Notes under the pieces: model-generated | What the model was told of the DNA's origin: nothing | The model's database searches: none | What the model saw: the letters and a program-made list of their open reading frames with translations, nothing else | Program-made: the position numbers and the translations under genes | Assembly (NCBI RefSeq): GCF_000513935.1 | Contig: NZ_AZUY01000011.1 | Location: forward strand, 42,251-106,250 | Direction of reading: 5' to 3' | DNA from: Mesorhizobium sp. WSM3626 | Lineage (GTDB): Bacteria > Pseudomonadota > Alphaproteobacteria > Rhizobiales > Rhizobiaceae | DNA: 64,000 nt | Shown: positions 36,156-44,911 of the stretch, in pieces | Numbering within the stretch: the first letter of the stretch is position 1 | How the letters are laid out: every line of letters begins with the position of its first letter

Positions 36156-36362
36156 ATGACCGGAAGCAGGATTTTGGTAACGCTGACGCTGCTTGCGGCG
36201 CTTGCCTCCGTGACCGCCTGCGGCCGCAAGGCCGGTCTCGACACGCCCTACGAGGCGGCCGTCCAGGCACGCAAGGATGCCGAGAAGGCCCACCAGCCCG
36301 TGCCGCCGGAACCGGAAAAACCGGTCGTGGACAAGAAGTTCATCCTCGACCCGCTGATCTAG
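36156..36362 (+). CDS. Small lipoprotein (LptM-like)
   Basis: 68 residues. An N-terminal signal (MTGSRILVTLTLLAALASVT) ends in a lipobox V-T-A-Cys, and CGRKAGLDTPYEAAV follows the lipidated cysteine; C-G-x-K-G/A-x-L/P is the LptM (YifL) pattern. LptM stabilises the LptDE LPS translocon. Position between argH and lysA is conserved in alphaproteobacteria. The C-terminal tail is charged and proline-rich (HQPVPPEPEKPVVDKK). Confidence 0.85.
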   Translation: MTGSRILVTLTLLAALASVTACGRKAGLDTPYEAAVQARKDAEKAHQPVPPEPEKPVVDKKFILDPLI

Positions 36363-36431
36363 CTCCGATGAAGGCGGGATTGGTCTTTCCAAACCCGATC
36401 GCATCGTGCCCCAACTTCCGGAACCACTCTC

Positions 36432-37700
36432 GTGAACCATTTCGACTACCGCGACGGCGTGCTTCATGCCGAGGACGTGGCAATCCCTGATATCGCCGCG
36501 CAGGTCGGCACGCCGTTCTACTGCTATTCGACGGCGACCCTGACCAGGCACTACCGTGTCTTCGTCAAGGCCTTTGCCGGGCTCGACACGCTGGTCTGCT
36601 ACGCGATGAAGGCCAATTCCAACCAGGCGGTGCTGCGGACCCTGGCCAAGCTCGACGCCGGCGCCGACGTGGTCTCGGAAGGCGAATTGCGCCGGGCACT
36701 GGCCGCCGGCGTCCCGCCCAGCAAGATCCTGTTCTCCGGTGTCGGCAAGACGGCGCGTGAAATGGACTTTGCGCTCGAAGCCGGCATTCTCTGCTTCAAC
36801 GTCGAATCCGAGCCGGAACTCGAACTCCTGTCGGCCCGCGCCTCTGCTCTCGGCAAGATGGCGCCGGTCTCGCTGCGCATCAATCCCGATGTCGACGCCA
36901 GGACCCACAAGAAGATCTCAACCGGCAAGGCCGAGAACAAGTTCGGCATTCCGTGGCAGCGTGCGCGCCAGGTCTATGCCCGCGCGGCAACGCTTCCCGG
37001 CATCAAGATCACCGGCATCGATACCCATATCGGCAGCCAGATCACGGAACTGCAGCCTTTCGACGACGCCTTCGCCCTGCTGGTCGACCTGGTCGGCGCG
37101 CTGCGCGGCGACGGCCACGCCATTGAGCATATCGACCTCGGCGGCGGCCTCGGCATTCCCTACCGGGTCGACAACAACCCGCCCCCCTTGCCCGACGCCT
37201 ATGCCCAGATCGTCCGCAAGCATGTCACCAAGCTCGGGCTGAAGGTGATGTTCGAGCCAGGCCGATTGATCGTCGGCAATGCCGGCATCCTGGTCTCGGA
37301 AGTGATTTTCGTGAAGGAAGGCGACGCCAAGAACTTCCTCGTCGTCGACGCCGCCATGAACGACCTGATCCGGCCGACGCTCTACGACGCCTTCCACGAG
37401 ATCAAGCCGGTCGTGCAGCCGCCGGCCGACACGCCGCGCATGATGGTCGACGTGGTCGGCCAGGTCTGCGAGACCGGCGACTATCTCGGGCTCGATCGCG
37501 ACCTGCCCCGGCTGAAGGCGGGCGATCTCGTTGCCGTTTCCACCGCCGGCGCCTACGGCGCGGTCCAGGCCGGCACCTACAACACCCGCCTGCTGGTGCC
37601 GGAGGTGCTGGTCGACGGCGACCGTTTCCACGTCGTGCGTCCGCGGCTGACCTATGACGAGCTGATCGGGCTGGATTCGGTGCCAGACTGGCTTGCATAA
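36432..37700 (+). CDS. lysA: Diaminopimelate decarboxylase
   Basis: 422 residues. The PLP lysine is Lys60 in CYAMKANSNQ. The glycine-rich DLGGGLGIPY and the EPGR motif bind PLP phosphate, and QVCETGDYLG supplies the second-subunit catalytic cysteine. It converts meso-diaminopimelate to lysine. The start is GTG at 36432, and the family N-terminus MNHFDYRDGVLHAEDV supports it. The gene ends 19 bases from the convergent ArsR gene. Confidence 0.97.
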   Translation: MNHFDYRDGVLHAEDVAIPDIAAQVGTPFYCYSTATLTRHYRVFVKAFAGLDTLVCYAMKANSNQAVLRTLAKLDAGADVVSEGELRRALAAGVPPSKILFSGVGKTAREMDFALEAGILCFNVESEPELELLSARASALGKMAPVSLRINPDVDARTHKKISTGKAENKFGIPWQRARQVYARAATLPGIKITGIDTHIGSQITELQPFDDAFALLVDLVGALRGDGHAIEHIDLGGGLGIPYRVDNNPPPLPDAYAQIVRKHVTKLGLKVMFEPGRLIVGNAGILVSEVIFVKEGDAKNFLVVDAAMNDLIRPTLYDAFHEIKPVVQPPADTPRMMVDVVGQVCETGDYLGLDRDLPRLKAGDLVAVSTAGAYGAVQAGTYNTRLLVPEVLVDGDRFHVVRPRLTYDELIGLDSVPDWLA

Positions 37701-37719
37701 AGGCCGCCTGGCCGCGACG

Positions 37720-38022
37720 CTATAGCCGGTTCTGGATGAGCGCCCTTGCGTCGGCGATCCTGTCCTCGTCGCGGCGGTAGAAGGTCCATTGCTTGATGCG
37801 CTTGGTTCTGAGCAGGCCGGCTTGGGTAAGTACACGCATATGCTCGGAAAGCGTCGCCTGCGTGATGCCGAGCTTCTCGGCGATCAGCAGCGCGCAGGCG
37901 CCGTCCTCGACCAGATCGCCATCCGCCTGTGCCCGGAAATGCGCACGCGGATCCTTGAGCCAGTCGAGAATCTGCAGCCTGCGTCCGTTGGCGATCGCCT
38001 TGAAGACATCAACCTCTTGCAT
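37720..38022 (-). CDS. ArsR-family winged-helix regulator
   Basis: 100 residues. A winged helix is plain: FKAIANGRRLQILDWLKDP, then AEKLGITQATLSEHMRVLTQ as the recognition helix and LLRTKRIKQWTFYRRDE as the wing. No ArsR-type metal cysteines are present (the single Cys is in GACALLIAEK), so it is probably not a metal sensor. It is divergent from the threonine/serine dehydratase gene, with 50 bases between starts, and likely controls that gene. Confidence 0.88.
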   Translation of the reverse strand: MQEVDVFKAIANGRRLQILDWLKDPRAHFRAQADGDLVEDGACALLIAEKLGITQATLSEHMRVLTQAGLLRTKRIKQWTFYRRDEDRIADARALIQNRL

Positions 38023-38039
38023 TTAGCCATTTTGCCAAG

Positions 38040-38052
38040 TTACTGATTACTG
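38040..38052 (+). promoter_or_regulatory. Direct repeat TTACTG-A-TTACTG in the divergent promoter
   Basis: Two TTACTG copies (38040-38045 and 38047-38052) separated by one base lie between the ArsR-family gene and the dehydratase gene. They are candidate half-sites for the regulator or part of the core promoter. Confidence 0.35.
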
Positions 38053-38072
38053 TCAATCCCGAGGAGATCTTG

Positions 38073-39014
38073 ATGTCGCAGGACAAAACCGTCACACGCG
38101 AACGCATCGCCGCGATGGAACCGCGCATCCGCCCTTATATCAGGCACACGCCGGTGCTGCGCGTCGACATGGCCGACTTCGACCGGCCGCCATTGGCGGT
38201 CGACCTCAAGCTCGAATGCCTGCAGCATTCCGGCTCGTTCAAGGCGCGCGGTGCCTTCACCAACCTTCTGGAGCGGCCGGTTCCCGAGGCCGGCGTCGTC
38301 GCCGCATCGGGCGGCAATCATGGCGCCGCTGTCGCCTATGCCGCCATGCGGCTTGGCCACAAGGCGACCATCTTCGTTCCCGAAGTGAGCCCGCAGGCCA
38401 AGCTCGACCGCATTCGCGGCTATGGCGCCGACCTCGTGGTGGGCGGCGCCCGTTATGCCGAGGCGCTGGCCGCCAGCGAACGTTTCGCTAAGGAAACCGG
38501 GGCCTTGCGGATCCACGCCTTCAACCAGGAGGAAACGCTGATCGGCCAGGGCACTCTCGGGCTTGAGATCGAAAACGATCTGCCTGAGATCGACACGCTG
38601 CTGGTTGCCGTCGGTGGTGGTGGCCTGATCGGCGGCGTCGCCGCCTGGTACGCCGGCCGCATACGCATCGTCGCGGTCGAGCCCGAGGGCGCGCCGACGC
38701 TTCATCGCGCCTTCGAGGCCGGCCATCCGGTCGACGCGCCGGCCGAAGGTATCGCCGCCGATTCGCTGGCGCCGAAGCGCGTCGGCGAAATGATGTTCCC
38801 GATCGCCGAAGCCTTCGTCGAACGCTCCATCCTGGTCAGCGACGACGACATCATCGCCGCCCAGAAGGCGCTCTGGAACAGCGTGCGCATCATCTCGGAA
38901 CCAGGTGGTGCCGCCGCCTTCGCCGCGATCCTGTCCGGCCGCTACGCGCCGGCGCCGGGCGAGCGGGTCGCCGTGCTGGTCTGTGGCGCCAACGCAAACC
39001 CCGCCAATTTCTGA
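38073..39014 (+). CDS. Threonine/serine dehydratase-like PLP enzyme
   Basis: 313 residues, fold type II PLP enzyme. Lys57 in SGSFKARGA forms the Schiff base, SGGNHG (79-84) holds the cofactor ring, and the glycine loop VGGGGLIGG binds the phosphate. The length and lack of a C-terminal ACT domain fit the catabolic threonine/serine dehydratase or serine racemase group. It deaminates threonine or serine to 2-oxoacids. The ATG at 38073 has GAGGAGA upstream. It is probably controlled by the divergent ArsR-family protein. Confidence 0.85.
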   Translation: MSQDKTVTRERIAAMEPRIRPYIRHTPVLRVDMADFDRPPLAVDLKLECLQHSGSFKARGAFTNLLERPVPEAGVVAASGGNHGAAVAYAAMRLGHKATIFVPEVSPQAKLDRIRGYGADLVVGGARYAEALAASERFAKETGALRIHAFNQEETLIGQGTLGLEIENDLPEIDTLLVAVGGGGLIGGVAAWYAGRIRIVAVEPEGAPTLHRAFEAGHPVDAPAEGIAADSLAPKRVGEMMFPIAEAFVERSILVSDDDIIAAQKALWNSVRIISEPGGAAAFAAILSGRYAPAPGERVAVLVCGANANPANF

Positions 39015-39122
39015 TTGCAACCAATTCGGCCGGCTTCACGTTTTCTCAAACTGCCTCGCCTTTGCCGTGTTTGCTGGTATTCTTCGAGTCGTGAGGCTTG
39101 GGCTATCCCGCCCCGCCTGGCA

Positions 39123-39217
39123 GCATGATCCTCGAAAGTGGAGTCCGGTTTTCGGAACAGATCATGCTCAAAGAGATAGAGCCCCATTCCGGTCCTTTCA
39201 GGGCGGAACAGGCTCTA
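39123..39217. repeat. Two-palindrome rhizobial mosaic element (RIME-like)
   Basis: The first palindrome has arms GCATGATC (39123-39130) and GATCATGC (39160-39167) around CGAAA/TTTCGG. The second has arms TAGAGCC (39177-39183) and GGCTCTA (39211-39217) around TTCCG/CGGAA. Two different palindromes in series are the build of the rhizobial intergenic mosaic element RIME. It ends exactly at the ribosome-binding site of the next gene. Confidence 0.7.
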
Positions 39218-39227
39218 GGAAGGGCCG

Positions 39228-41825
39228 ATGACGCAACGACCCATCTTCAGCAACGATCGCGGCCTGGCCGGACGCCTTGCCTTGAGCCGGCTGGCGACGC
39301 GTGTCGCGATGACCGTCGAGCGCGGCTGGCCGCTGCTGCTCCCGCTCACGGTTATTGCCAGCCTGTTCCTCAGCGTCTCCTGGTTCGGTATTTTCCCTCG
39401 GCTGCCGGATGTAGCGCGCATCGGCCTTATCGCCGTTTTCGGCCTGGCAGGGCTGGCCGCGCTTTATCCGCTGCGCTTTTTCCGCATGCCTGGCGCCACC
39501 GAGGTCGATCGCCGCATCGAGGCCGCCAACAGATTGCTGCACAGTCCCGTACAGGTGCAGAGCGACCGGCCCAGCGGCCAGGAAAGCAGTTTCTCGCAGG
39601 CGCTCTGGCGCGAGCATCAGAAGCGCATGGCTGGAAAGCTCGACGGTCTCGGCGCCGACCTGCCGCGCGCGCGCGTGCCGGAGCGTGACCCCTGGGGACT
39701 TCGCGCCGTGGCGGCGCTCCTGCTGGTCACCGCCTTCGCCTTCTCCTTCGGGCCGACCGGCGGCAGGATAGCAGACGGTTTCAGCGCACACGGCACACTC
39801 GACACCGTGCCGCCGCGCATCGACGCCTGGGTGACGCCGCCGGCCTATACCGGCAAGCCGCCGATCTTCTTGACCGCTGATGCCAACCAGGCGACGCCGA
39901 CCTTCACCATTCCGGAAGGCAGCGATGTCTCGCTGCGTGTGACCGGTGGATCGGGCGAGGAAACGCTTGCCTATGCCGACAAGGATGGCAACGCGCGCGC
40001 CATCGAACCGCAAGCCGTCGCCAAGCCTGCGGCAAGCCCGGCGGTGCCGGCCCCCGCCTCATCCTCGAAGATACGCCAGTTCAACGGCAAGCTGACCGGC
40101 GACGGCACGCTGACGCTGAAGTCGGGCGACGACCAGCTTGCCCGCTGGGCCTTTGCCGTGCTGCCGGACAAGCCGCCTCAGATCCGCTTCGTCGGCGAGC
40201 CCAAGCGCGCCGCCAACGGCGCCTTCGAGCTCAACTACCAGATCGACGACGACTACGGCGCCGCCACCGCCAAGGCGGTATTCGCGCTGGCCGATCCGCA
40301 GGCGCCAGATGCGCATCCACTCTATGGCCCGCCTGACATGCCGCTGACGCTGCCTCGCCGCGGCGGCAAGGCGAATGCCGCCCGCACCACGAAGGATCTG
40401 ACCGAGCATGTCTGGGCCGGCGGCAGCATCAAGCTGACGCTGGTCGCCACCGACGACGCCGGACACACCGCGTCCAGCGAGACAAAGACGCTGGTGATGC
40501 CCGAGCGGCCGTTCGCCAACCCGCTGGCGCGCGCCGTGATCGAACAGCGCCGCCTGCTCGCACTCGACGCCAATGCCAAGCCGCGCGTGCTCGACCTGAT
40601 GGACGCCATCACGCTGCGGCCCGAAGACACGTTCGACAACATGTCCCACTACCTCGCCATCATGAGCGCGATGAGCCGGCTGAAACTGGCCGGGAACGAC
40701 GATCAGCTGCGCAGCGAGGTCGCTTATCTCTGGGAGATCGCGCTCGGCATCGAGGAGGGCAACCTCTCGGCCGCCGAAAAGCGGCTGCGCCAAGCGCAGC
40801 AGGCGCTGCAGGACGCCATCAAGAACGGCGCCAGCGACGCCGAGATCGAGAAGGCGATGAAGGAACTGCGCGAGGCGATGAACCAGTTCCTGCAGGAATT
40901 CGCCGAACGCGCCAAGCAGAACCCGAACGCGCCGCAAATGCAGCAGAACGGCCAGGAACTGCGGCAGAGCGATATCGACCGCATGATGGACCAGATCGAG
41001 AACCTGGCCAAGTCGGGCGATCGCGACAAGGCGCAGCAATTGCTGTCGCAGCTGCAGGACATGATGAACAACCTCCAGGCCGGCCGCCAGCAGCAGGGCG
41101 GTGAGCAGGACAGCCAGATGCGCCAGCAGATGGACAAGCTCGGCGAGATCCTGCGGCGCCAGCAGGAGATGATGAACGACACGTTCCGCATGGACCAGAT
41201 GCAGCGCGGCGAGCGCCAGCGTGGCGAGAACCGCGACGAGCAGCTTGGCCAGGGCGGTGGCGAGGAGCAGGACAAGCCAGGCGTTGGGCAGGACCGCGAT
41301 CCGCGTGCCAGGCAAAAGTCGATGACGCCGCAGGAATTCGCCGATGCGCTGAAGCAGTTGCAGGAAGGCCAGGGCCAGCTGAAAAGCGATCTCGAGCAGC
41401 TGAAGAAGGGCCTCGAAGGCATGGGCATGGAGCCCAATGAAGGATTTGGCGAGGCCGGCAAGTCCATGGGCAGCGCCGAGCAGGCGCTTGGCGAGGGCCA
41501 GGGCGACGAGGCGGTCGGCCACCAGGGCCGGGCACTCGAGGCGCTGCGCAAGGGCGCCAAGGACATGATGAAGCAGATGCAGGCCATGCAGGGCGACCAG
41601 GGCGGCAGCCAGCAAGGCGGTCGTCAGCAGGACGCCGACCGCGACCCGCTCGGCCGGCCGCGCGCCAGCCAGGGTCCTGATTTCGGCGATTCGGTGAAAG
41701 TGCCCGACGAGATCGACGTGCAGCGCGCCCGCCAGATCCTGGAAGCGATCCGCAAGCGGCTCGGCAACGCGCTCAGCCCGGACATCGAGCGTAGCTATCT
41801 GGAACGGCTGCTCGAGCTGAAGTAG
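39228..41825 (+). CDS. TIGR02302/DUF4175-family large membrane protein
   Basis: 865 residues. Two N-terminal helices (PLLLPLTVIASLFLSVSWFG and IGLIAVFGLAGLAALYPL) and a third near 155 precede a periplasmic region with Ig-like beta segments (to about 430). A long, glutamine- and methionine-rich coiled coil follows (about 510-830, with runs such as QQLLSQLQDMMNNLQAGRQQ). This is the TIGR02302 family found next to lysA in many alphaproteobacteria; its function is unknown. AGGAAGGG precedes the ATG. The low-complexity Gln/Gly region is expected for the family. Confidence 0.85.
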   Translation: MTQRPIFSNDRGLAGRLALSRLATRVAMTVERGWPLLLPLTVIASLFLSVSWFGIFPRLPDVARIGLIAVFGLAGLAALYPLRFFRMPGATEVDRRIEAANRLLHSPVQVQSDRPSGQESSFSQALWREHQKRMAGKLDGLGADLPRARVPERDPWGLRAVAALLLVTAFAFSFGPTGGRIADGFSAHGTLDTVPPRIDAWVTPPAYTGKPPIFLTADANQATPTFTIPEGSDVSLRVTGGSGEETLAYADKDGNARAIEPQAVAKPAASPAVPAPASSSKIRQFNGKLTGDGTLTLKSGDDQLARWAFAVLPDKPPQIRFVGEPKRAANGAFELNYQIDDDYGAATAKAVFALADPQAPDAHPLYGPPDMPLTLPRRGGKANAARTTKDLTEHVWAGGSIKLTLVATDDAGHTASSETKTLVMPERPFANPLARAVIEQRRLLALDANAKPRVLDLMDAITLRPEDTFDNMSHYLAIMSAMSRLKLAGNDDQLRSEVAYLWEIALGIEEGNLSAAEKRLRQAQQALQDAIKNGASDAEIEKAMKELREAMNQFLQEFAERAKQNPNAPQMQQNGQELRQSDIDRMMDQIENLAKSGDRDKAQQLLSQLQDMMNNLQAGRQQQGGEQDSQMRQQMDKLGEILRRQQEMMNDTFRMDQMQRGERQRGENRDEQLGQGGGEEQDKPGVGQDRDPRARQKSMTPQEFADALKQLQEGQGQLKSDLEQLKKGLEGMGMEPNEGFGEAGKSMGSAEQALGEGQGDEAVGHQGRALEALRKGAKDMMKQMQAMQGDQGGSQQGGRQQDADRDPLGRPRASQGPDFGDSVKVPDEIDVQRARQILEAIRKRLGNALSPDIERSYLERLLELK

Positions 41826-41851
41826 CAGGCGGCGGGAGCAACTGGCGACGT

Positions 41852-42742
41852 CTATGACGCGGCGGGTTGGACCTGTCTGTTGACGAACGCCTCGCGGATC
41901 GCCTCCTGCATGCCGTCGATCGCCTCGCCTGACGCATTCGGGTTGCGATGCATCACCACATTGGACGCATCGATGTCGCCGAACCCGTCGGCTGCAGTGA
42001 GTTCGCGGCAGTCCGCCGGAATGTTGCTCCGCGAAATCGGCGCGATCGCCAAGCCTGAAGTGACGGCGAGCTTCAGGCCGCCATTGGTGTCGCTGGTATA
42101 GGCGACGCGATAGGCAAGGCCGCGCTGCTCCAGCGACTTGATGGCGAAATCCTTACACCAGCCGGCACGGTTGTAGAGCGCGATCGGCAGCGGCTGTTCC
42201 TCATGCACGTGATGCAGGTTCGACGTCACCCACACGGTTGGGTCGTGCATCAGCACCTCGCCACCGGCAAGGTCCTGCCATTCGAAGACCACGGCGAGAT
42301 CGAGCTCACCGGCGGCGAGCGCCGCAACCTGCGCCCACGAATGGGCGTAGCGCACCGTGACTTCAACCTTTGGATGCCGCTTCGAGAATGCGCCGAGCGC
42401 ACGCGACAGTATGGCGTGGCCATATTCCTCCGGAATACCGATACGCACCGGCCCGCCCAGCGGCGCCGCCGCCATTGACGCCGCCGTCTCGTCGAGCAGC
42501 GCGACGATGCGGCGGGCATTGACGATAAGTTCGCCGCCACGCCGCGTCAGGGCGACGCCACGTGAACCGCGCTCGAACAGGCTGTCGCCGACCAGCTCTT
42601 CGAGCTTCTTCATCTGCATCGATACGGCCGACTGCGTGCGGCCGGCCTGCTCGGCGGCCCTCGTGAAATTGCCGGCCTCGGCGATGGCGACAAAGGTGCG
42701 CAGGAGATCGCTGTCGAGGGCTGGCCGCATCGCATCCGTCAT
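41852..42742 (-). CDS. LysR-family transcriptional regulator
   Basis: 296 residues. The N-terminal helix-turn-helix reads LLRTFVAIAEAGNFTRAAEQ then AGRTQSAVSMQMKKLEELVG; the effector-binding domain follows from about 95 (VRIGIPEEYGHAILSRALGA). The ATG at 42742 is preferred to an upstream TTG. It is divergent from an EamA-type transporter gene at 42951 and is the likely regulator of it, as LysR proteins often control an adjacent exporter. Confidence 0.9.
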   Translation of the reverse strand: MTDAMRPALDSDLLRTFVAIAEAGNFTRAAEQAGRTQSAVSMQMKKLEELVGDSLFERGSRGVALTRRGGELIVNARRIVALLDETAASMAAAPLGGPVRIGIPEEYGHAILSRALGAFSKRHPKVEVTVRYAHSWAQVAALAAGELDLAVVFEWQDLAGGEVLMHDPTVWVTSNLHHVHEEQPLPIALYNRAGWCKDFAIKSLEQRGLAYRVAYTSDTNGGLKLAVTSGLAIAPISRSNIPADCRELTAADGFGDIDASNVVMHRNPNASGEAIDGMQEAIREAFVNRQVQPAAS

Positions 42743-42823
42743 AAGCAAAGTTGATTGCTGGCATCATTCCAATTCGTTTGCAACATGTCAAACACCGGGC
42801 GATAGTCGCCTCACCCATTGGAT

Positions 42824-42907
42824 ATGCGGCCGCGAAATCGGCAGCGGACCAATCAAAGAGTCCTCACTCGTGCCCGCTGCCCGAAAACGGTGGCGGGTTC
42901 TTTTTGA
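42824..42907 (+). other. Possible arginine-rich leader ORF overlapping an attenuator
   Basis: A 27-codon frame from the ATG at 42824 to TGA at 42905-42907 contains seven arginine codons, six of them CGN (MRPRNRQRTNQRVLTRAR, then CPKTVAGSF). It runs through the terminator hairpin at 42873. Its ribosome-binding site is weak (GGAT), and arginine codons are common in GC-rich DNA, so a real leader peptide is only a possibility. Confidence 0.3.
42873..42905 (+). terminator. Terminator in the leader of the EamA transporter gene
   Basis: CCCGCTGCC (42873-42881) and GGTGGCGGG (42889-42897) form a 9-bp stem with two G-U pairs around CGAAAAC, followed by TTCTTTTT (42898-42905). It stands 46 bases upstream of the transporter ATG and downstream of the divergent LysR gene's start, so the only transcript it can end is the transporter's own leader. 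It looks like an attenuator. Confidence 0.75.
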
Positions 42908-42950
42908 TCTGGAGGGTCACCGGATCGTATGCGCGGGAGCCTGGACGCGG

Positions 42951-43898
42951 ATGCAGAATAGGATGGTGCGCGGCATCCTGAGCCTGTGCCTGGGCGTGCT
43001 GGTCTTCTCGCTGCAGGACCCGCTCGTCAAAGCCGTGTCGAGCGGCTACCCGGTGACCGAGGTGATGGCGATCCGCTCGATCATCGCCCTGCCGATCCTG
43101 ATCCTTCTCGTCCATGCCGATGTCGGGCTGCGCGCCATCCTGTCGCGGCGCTTCGGCATGCTGACCGTGCGCGCCTTCATCCAGTTCACGTCCTACACCG
43201 TCTATTACCTGGCCATCGCCGCCCTGCCGCTGGCCGACGCCGTGGCGCTCTATTTCATGGCGCCGCTCTGCATCATGGCGATGGCCGGCCCCTATCTTGG
43301 CGAGCGCGTCTCCTGGCAGACGCTGGCAACCGTGCTGATCGGCATGCTTGGCGTCCTGGTGATGCTGCGCCCCGGCGCCGGACTGTTCGACTGGGCGGCC
43401 TTGCTGTCGCTGGGCTCGGCCGTGCTCTACGGATTTTCGCAATTGATGGCCCGCAAGATCGGCGACACCGAATCCTCCACCGTGATGGCCTTCTACCAGA
43501 ACGGCGCCTATCTGACCGGCGCCGCCGTGGTCGCCGGCACGTTCCACCTCGCCGGCATAACCCACGCCGTCCACCCGAGCCTCGAATTCCTGGTGCGGCC
43601 GTGGATCTGGCCGACACCGCCGGATTTTCTCAAGATGGCGGCGTGCGGTTTCGTCGCCTCCGCCGGCATGATCCTGCTCTCGCAGGGGTACCGGCTGGCG
43701 CCGGCCAACCGCGTCGCCACGTTCGAATATACCGGCATCCTGTGGTCGCCGCTGTGGGGTTTCCTGTTCTTCGCCGAGGTACCACGCTCGACGACCGTGA
43801 TCGGCGCGGCGCTCATCATCGGCGCCGGCCTACTGGCGCTCAACACCGACCGGCGGACCAGCCCGGCGCCGGCGCTTGTCGCCAGGGATCCGGCCTGA
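42951..43898 (+). CDS. EamA/DMT-family transporter
   Basis: 315 residues with ten helices in two EamA repeats, opening ILSLCLGVLVFSLQDPLVKA. The second repeat has YRLAPANRVATFEYTGILWS and a basic C-terminal tail. The ATG at 42951 is chosen because the family starts here, although the frame runs open for 590 bases upstream. The substrate is unknown. Its leader carries a terminator (42873) and it is divergent from a LysR gene. The stop TGA abuts the convergent response regulator's stop as TGATCA. Confidence 0.85.
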   Translation: MQNRMVRGILSLCLGVLVFSLQDPLVKAVSSGYPVTEVMAIRSIIALPILILLVHADVGLRAILSRRFGMLTVRAFIQFTSYTVYYLAIAALPLADAVALYFMAPLCIMAMAGPYLGERVSWQTLATVLIGMLGVLVMLRPGAGLFDWAALLSLGSAVLYGFSQLMARKIGDTESSTVMAFYQNGAYLTGAAVVAGTFHLAGITHAVHPSLEFLVRPWIWPTPPDFLKMAACGFVASAGMILLSQGYRLAPANRVATFEYTGILWSPLWGFLFFAEVPRSTTVIGAALIIGAGLLALNTDRRTSPAPALVARDPA

Positions 43899-44270
43899 TC
43901 AGGCGAAGCAGATCAGCGCCCGTTCGACGCGCGAACGGATCTCGGCCAGCGTGAAGGGCTTTTGCACGACATCGAGGATAATGCCGTTCAATTCCTCGGC
44001 GCGCTCGCGCTGGTCGGCATAGCCGGTCATCAGCATGATCTTCATCGCCGGGAAAAGCGCCGCGGCCGCAACTGCCATCTCGATGCCGTCCATCTCCGGC
44101 ATGCGGATGTCGGAGACGACGAGATCGTATCCGCCATGCGCGGCCTTAATCAGCGCCAGACCTCGAGCGCCGTCGGCGGCGATATCGATTGCGTGGCCGG
44201 CGCGTTCGAGCGCGCGGGCTGCGAGGGTGCGGACGGACTCATCGTCCTCGACGATCAGAAGCTTTGCCAT
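43899..44270 (-). CDS. Single-domain response regulator (CheY/CpdR-like)
   Basis: 123 residues, a lone receiver domain: acidic pair in LLIVEDDESVR, phosphoacceptor Asp in LVVSDIRMPEMDG, the switch Thr in IMLMTGYAD and the invariant Lys in VQKPFTLAEI. The ALERAGH segment and the MPEMDGIE motif are close to CpdR-type regulators of rhizobia and Caulobacter, which control ClpXP proteolysis of CtrA, though assignment to CpdR itself is uncertain. A start at 44279 is equally possible. No histidine kinase is adjacent, so phosphate probably comes from an unlinked phosphorelay. Confidence 0.85.
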   Translation of the reverse strand: MAKLLIVEDDESVRTLAARALERAGHAIDIAADGARGLALIKAAHGGYDLVVSDIRMPEMDGIEMAVAAAALFPAMKIMLMTGYADQRERAEELNGIILDVVQKPFTLAEIRSRVERALICFA

Positions 44271-44345
44271 GGCCGGCATATTTGGCGGGCAAAAGTTGAC
44301 TTTTCCTGAAAGCGGAGCCGGTCGGGAAGTCTTTTTGGAAGCCGC

Positions 44346-44888
44346 TCAAACGTCGCCTTTGACGACGCCCACGAATGGCAGTTCGCGGAAAGCATGCGAA
44401 ACATCCATGCCGTAGCCGACGACGAAATAATCGGGGCAGTCGAAGCCGACATAGTCGGCATTGAGCGCGGTCTGGCGGCGCATGCGCTTGTCGAGCAGCA
44501 CGGCGATGGAACAGCTTTTCGCGCCACGCGACAGCATCAGGTCGCGGGTGAAGCTCAGCGTCTTGCCCGATTCCAGAATATCGTCGATCAACAGCACGTC
44601 GCGGCCGGCAACCTCGTTGTCGATGTCGCGCAGTACCCTCACCTCGCCGCTGGTGGTGCCGGCGCCATAGCTGGAGATGAAGATGAACTCGACTTCCGGC
44701 GACAGGCCGACATCGTGCATGGCCCGGATCAGGTCGGCGGCGAAGATGAACGAGCCTTTCAGCACCGAAATCACCAGCAGATCGTGATAGTCGTGCCCGG
44801 CGATCTCCTTGGCGAGTTCGAGATTGCGCCGCGCGATCGCCGATGCCGAAAACAGGACTTCGATGTCCTTGCCGCGTACGATGGGCAT
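44346..44888 (-). CDS. hpt: Hypoxanthine phosphoribosyltransferase
   Basis: 180 residues. The PRPP-binding signature VLLIDDILESGKT is present, preceded by VLKGSFIFAADLIRA (the PRTase loop) and followed by DKRMRRQTALNADYVGFDCP and the DYFVVGYGMD purine-binding region. It salvages hypoxanthine and guanine. It lies 66 bases upstream of the response regulator gene on the same strand, so the two may be co-transcribed. Confidence 0.95.
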   Translation of the reverse strand: MPIVRGKDIEVLFSASAIARRNLELAKEIAGHDYHDLLVISVLKGSFIFAADLIRAMHDVGLSPEVEFIFISSYGAGTTSGEVRVLRDIDNEVAGRDVLLIDDILESGKTLSFTRDLMLSRGAKSCSIAVLLDKRMRRQTALNADYVGFDCPDYFVVGYGMDVSHAFRELPFVGVVKGDV

Positions 44889-44911
44889 TGATGGTCTTCC
44901 CCGGTGATCGC

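Noticed and set aside
40059-41615. 518-codon open frame on the minus strand, leucine/alanine-rich
   Set aside because: Antisense to the Gln-rich coiled coil of the TIGR02302 gene, where Gln codons read as Leu.
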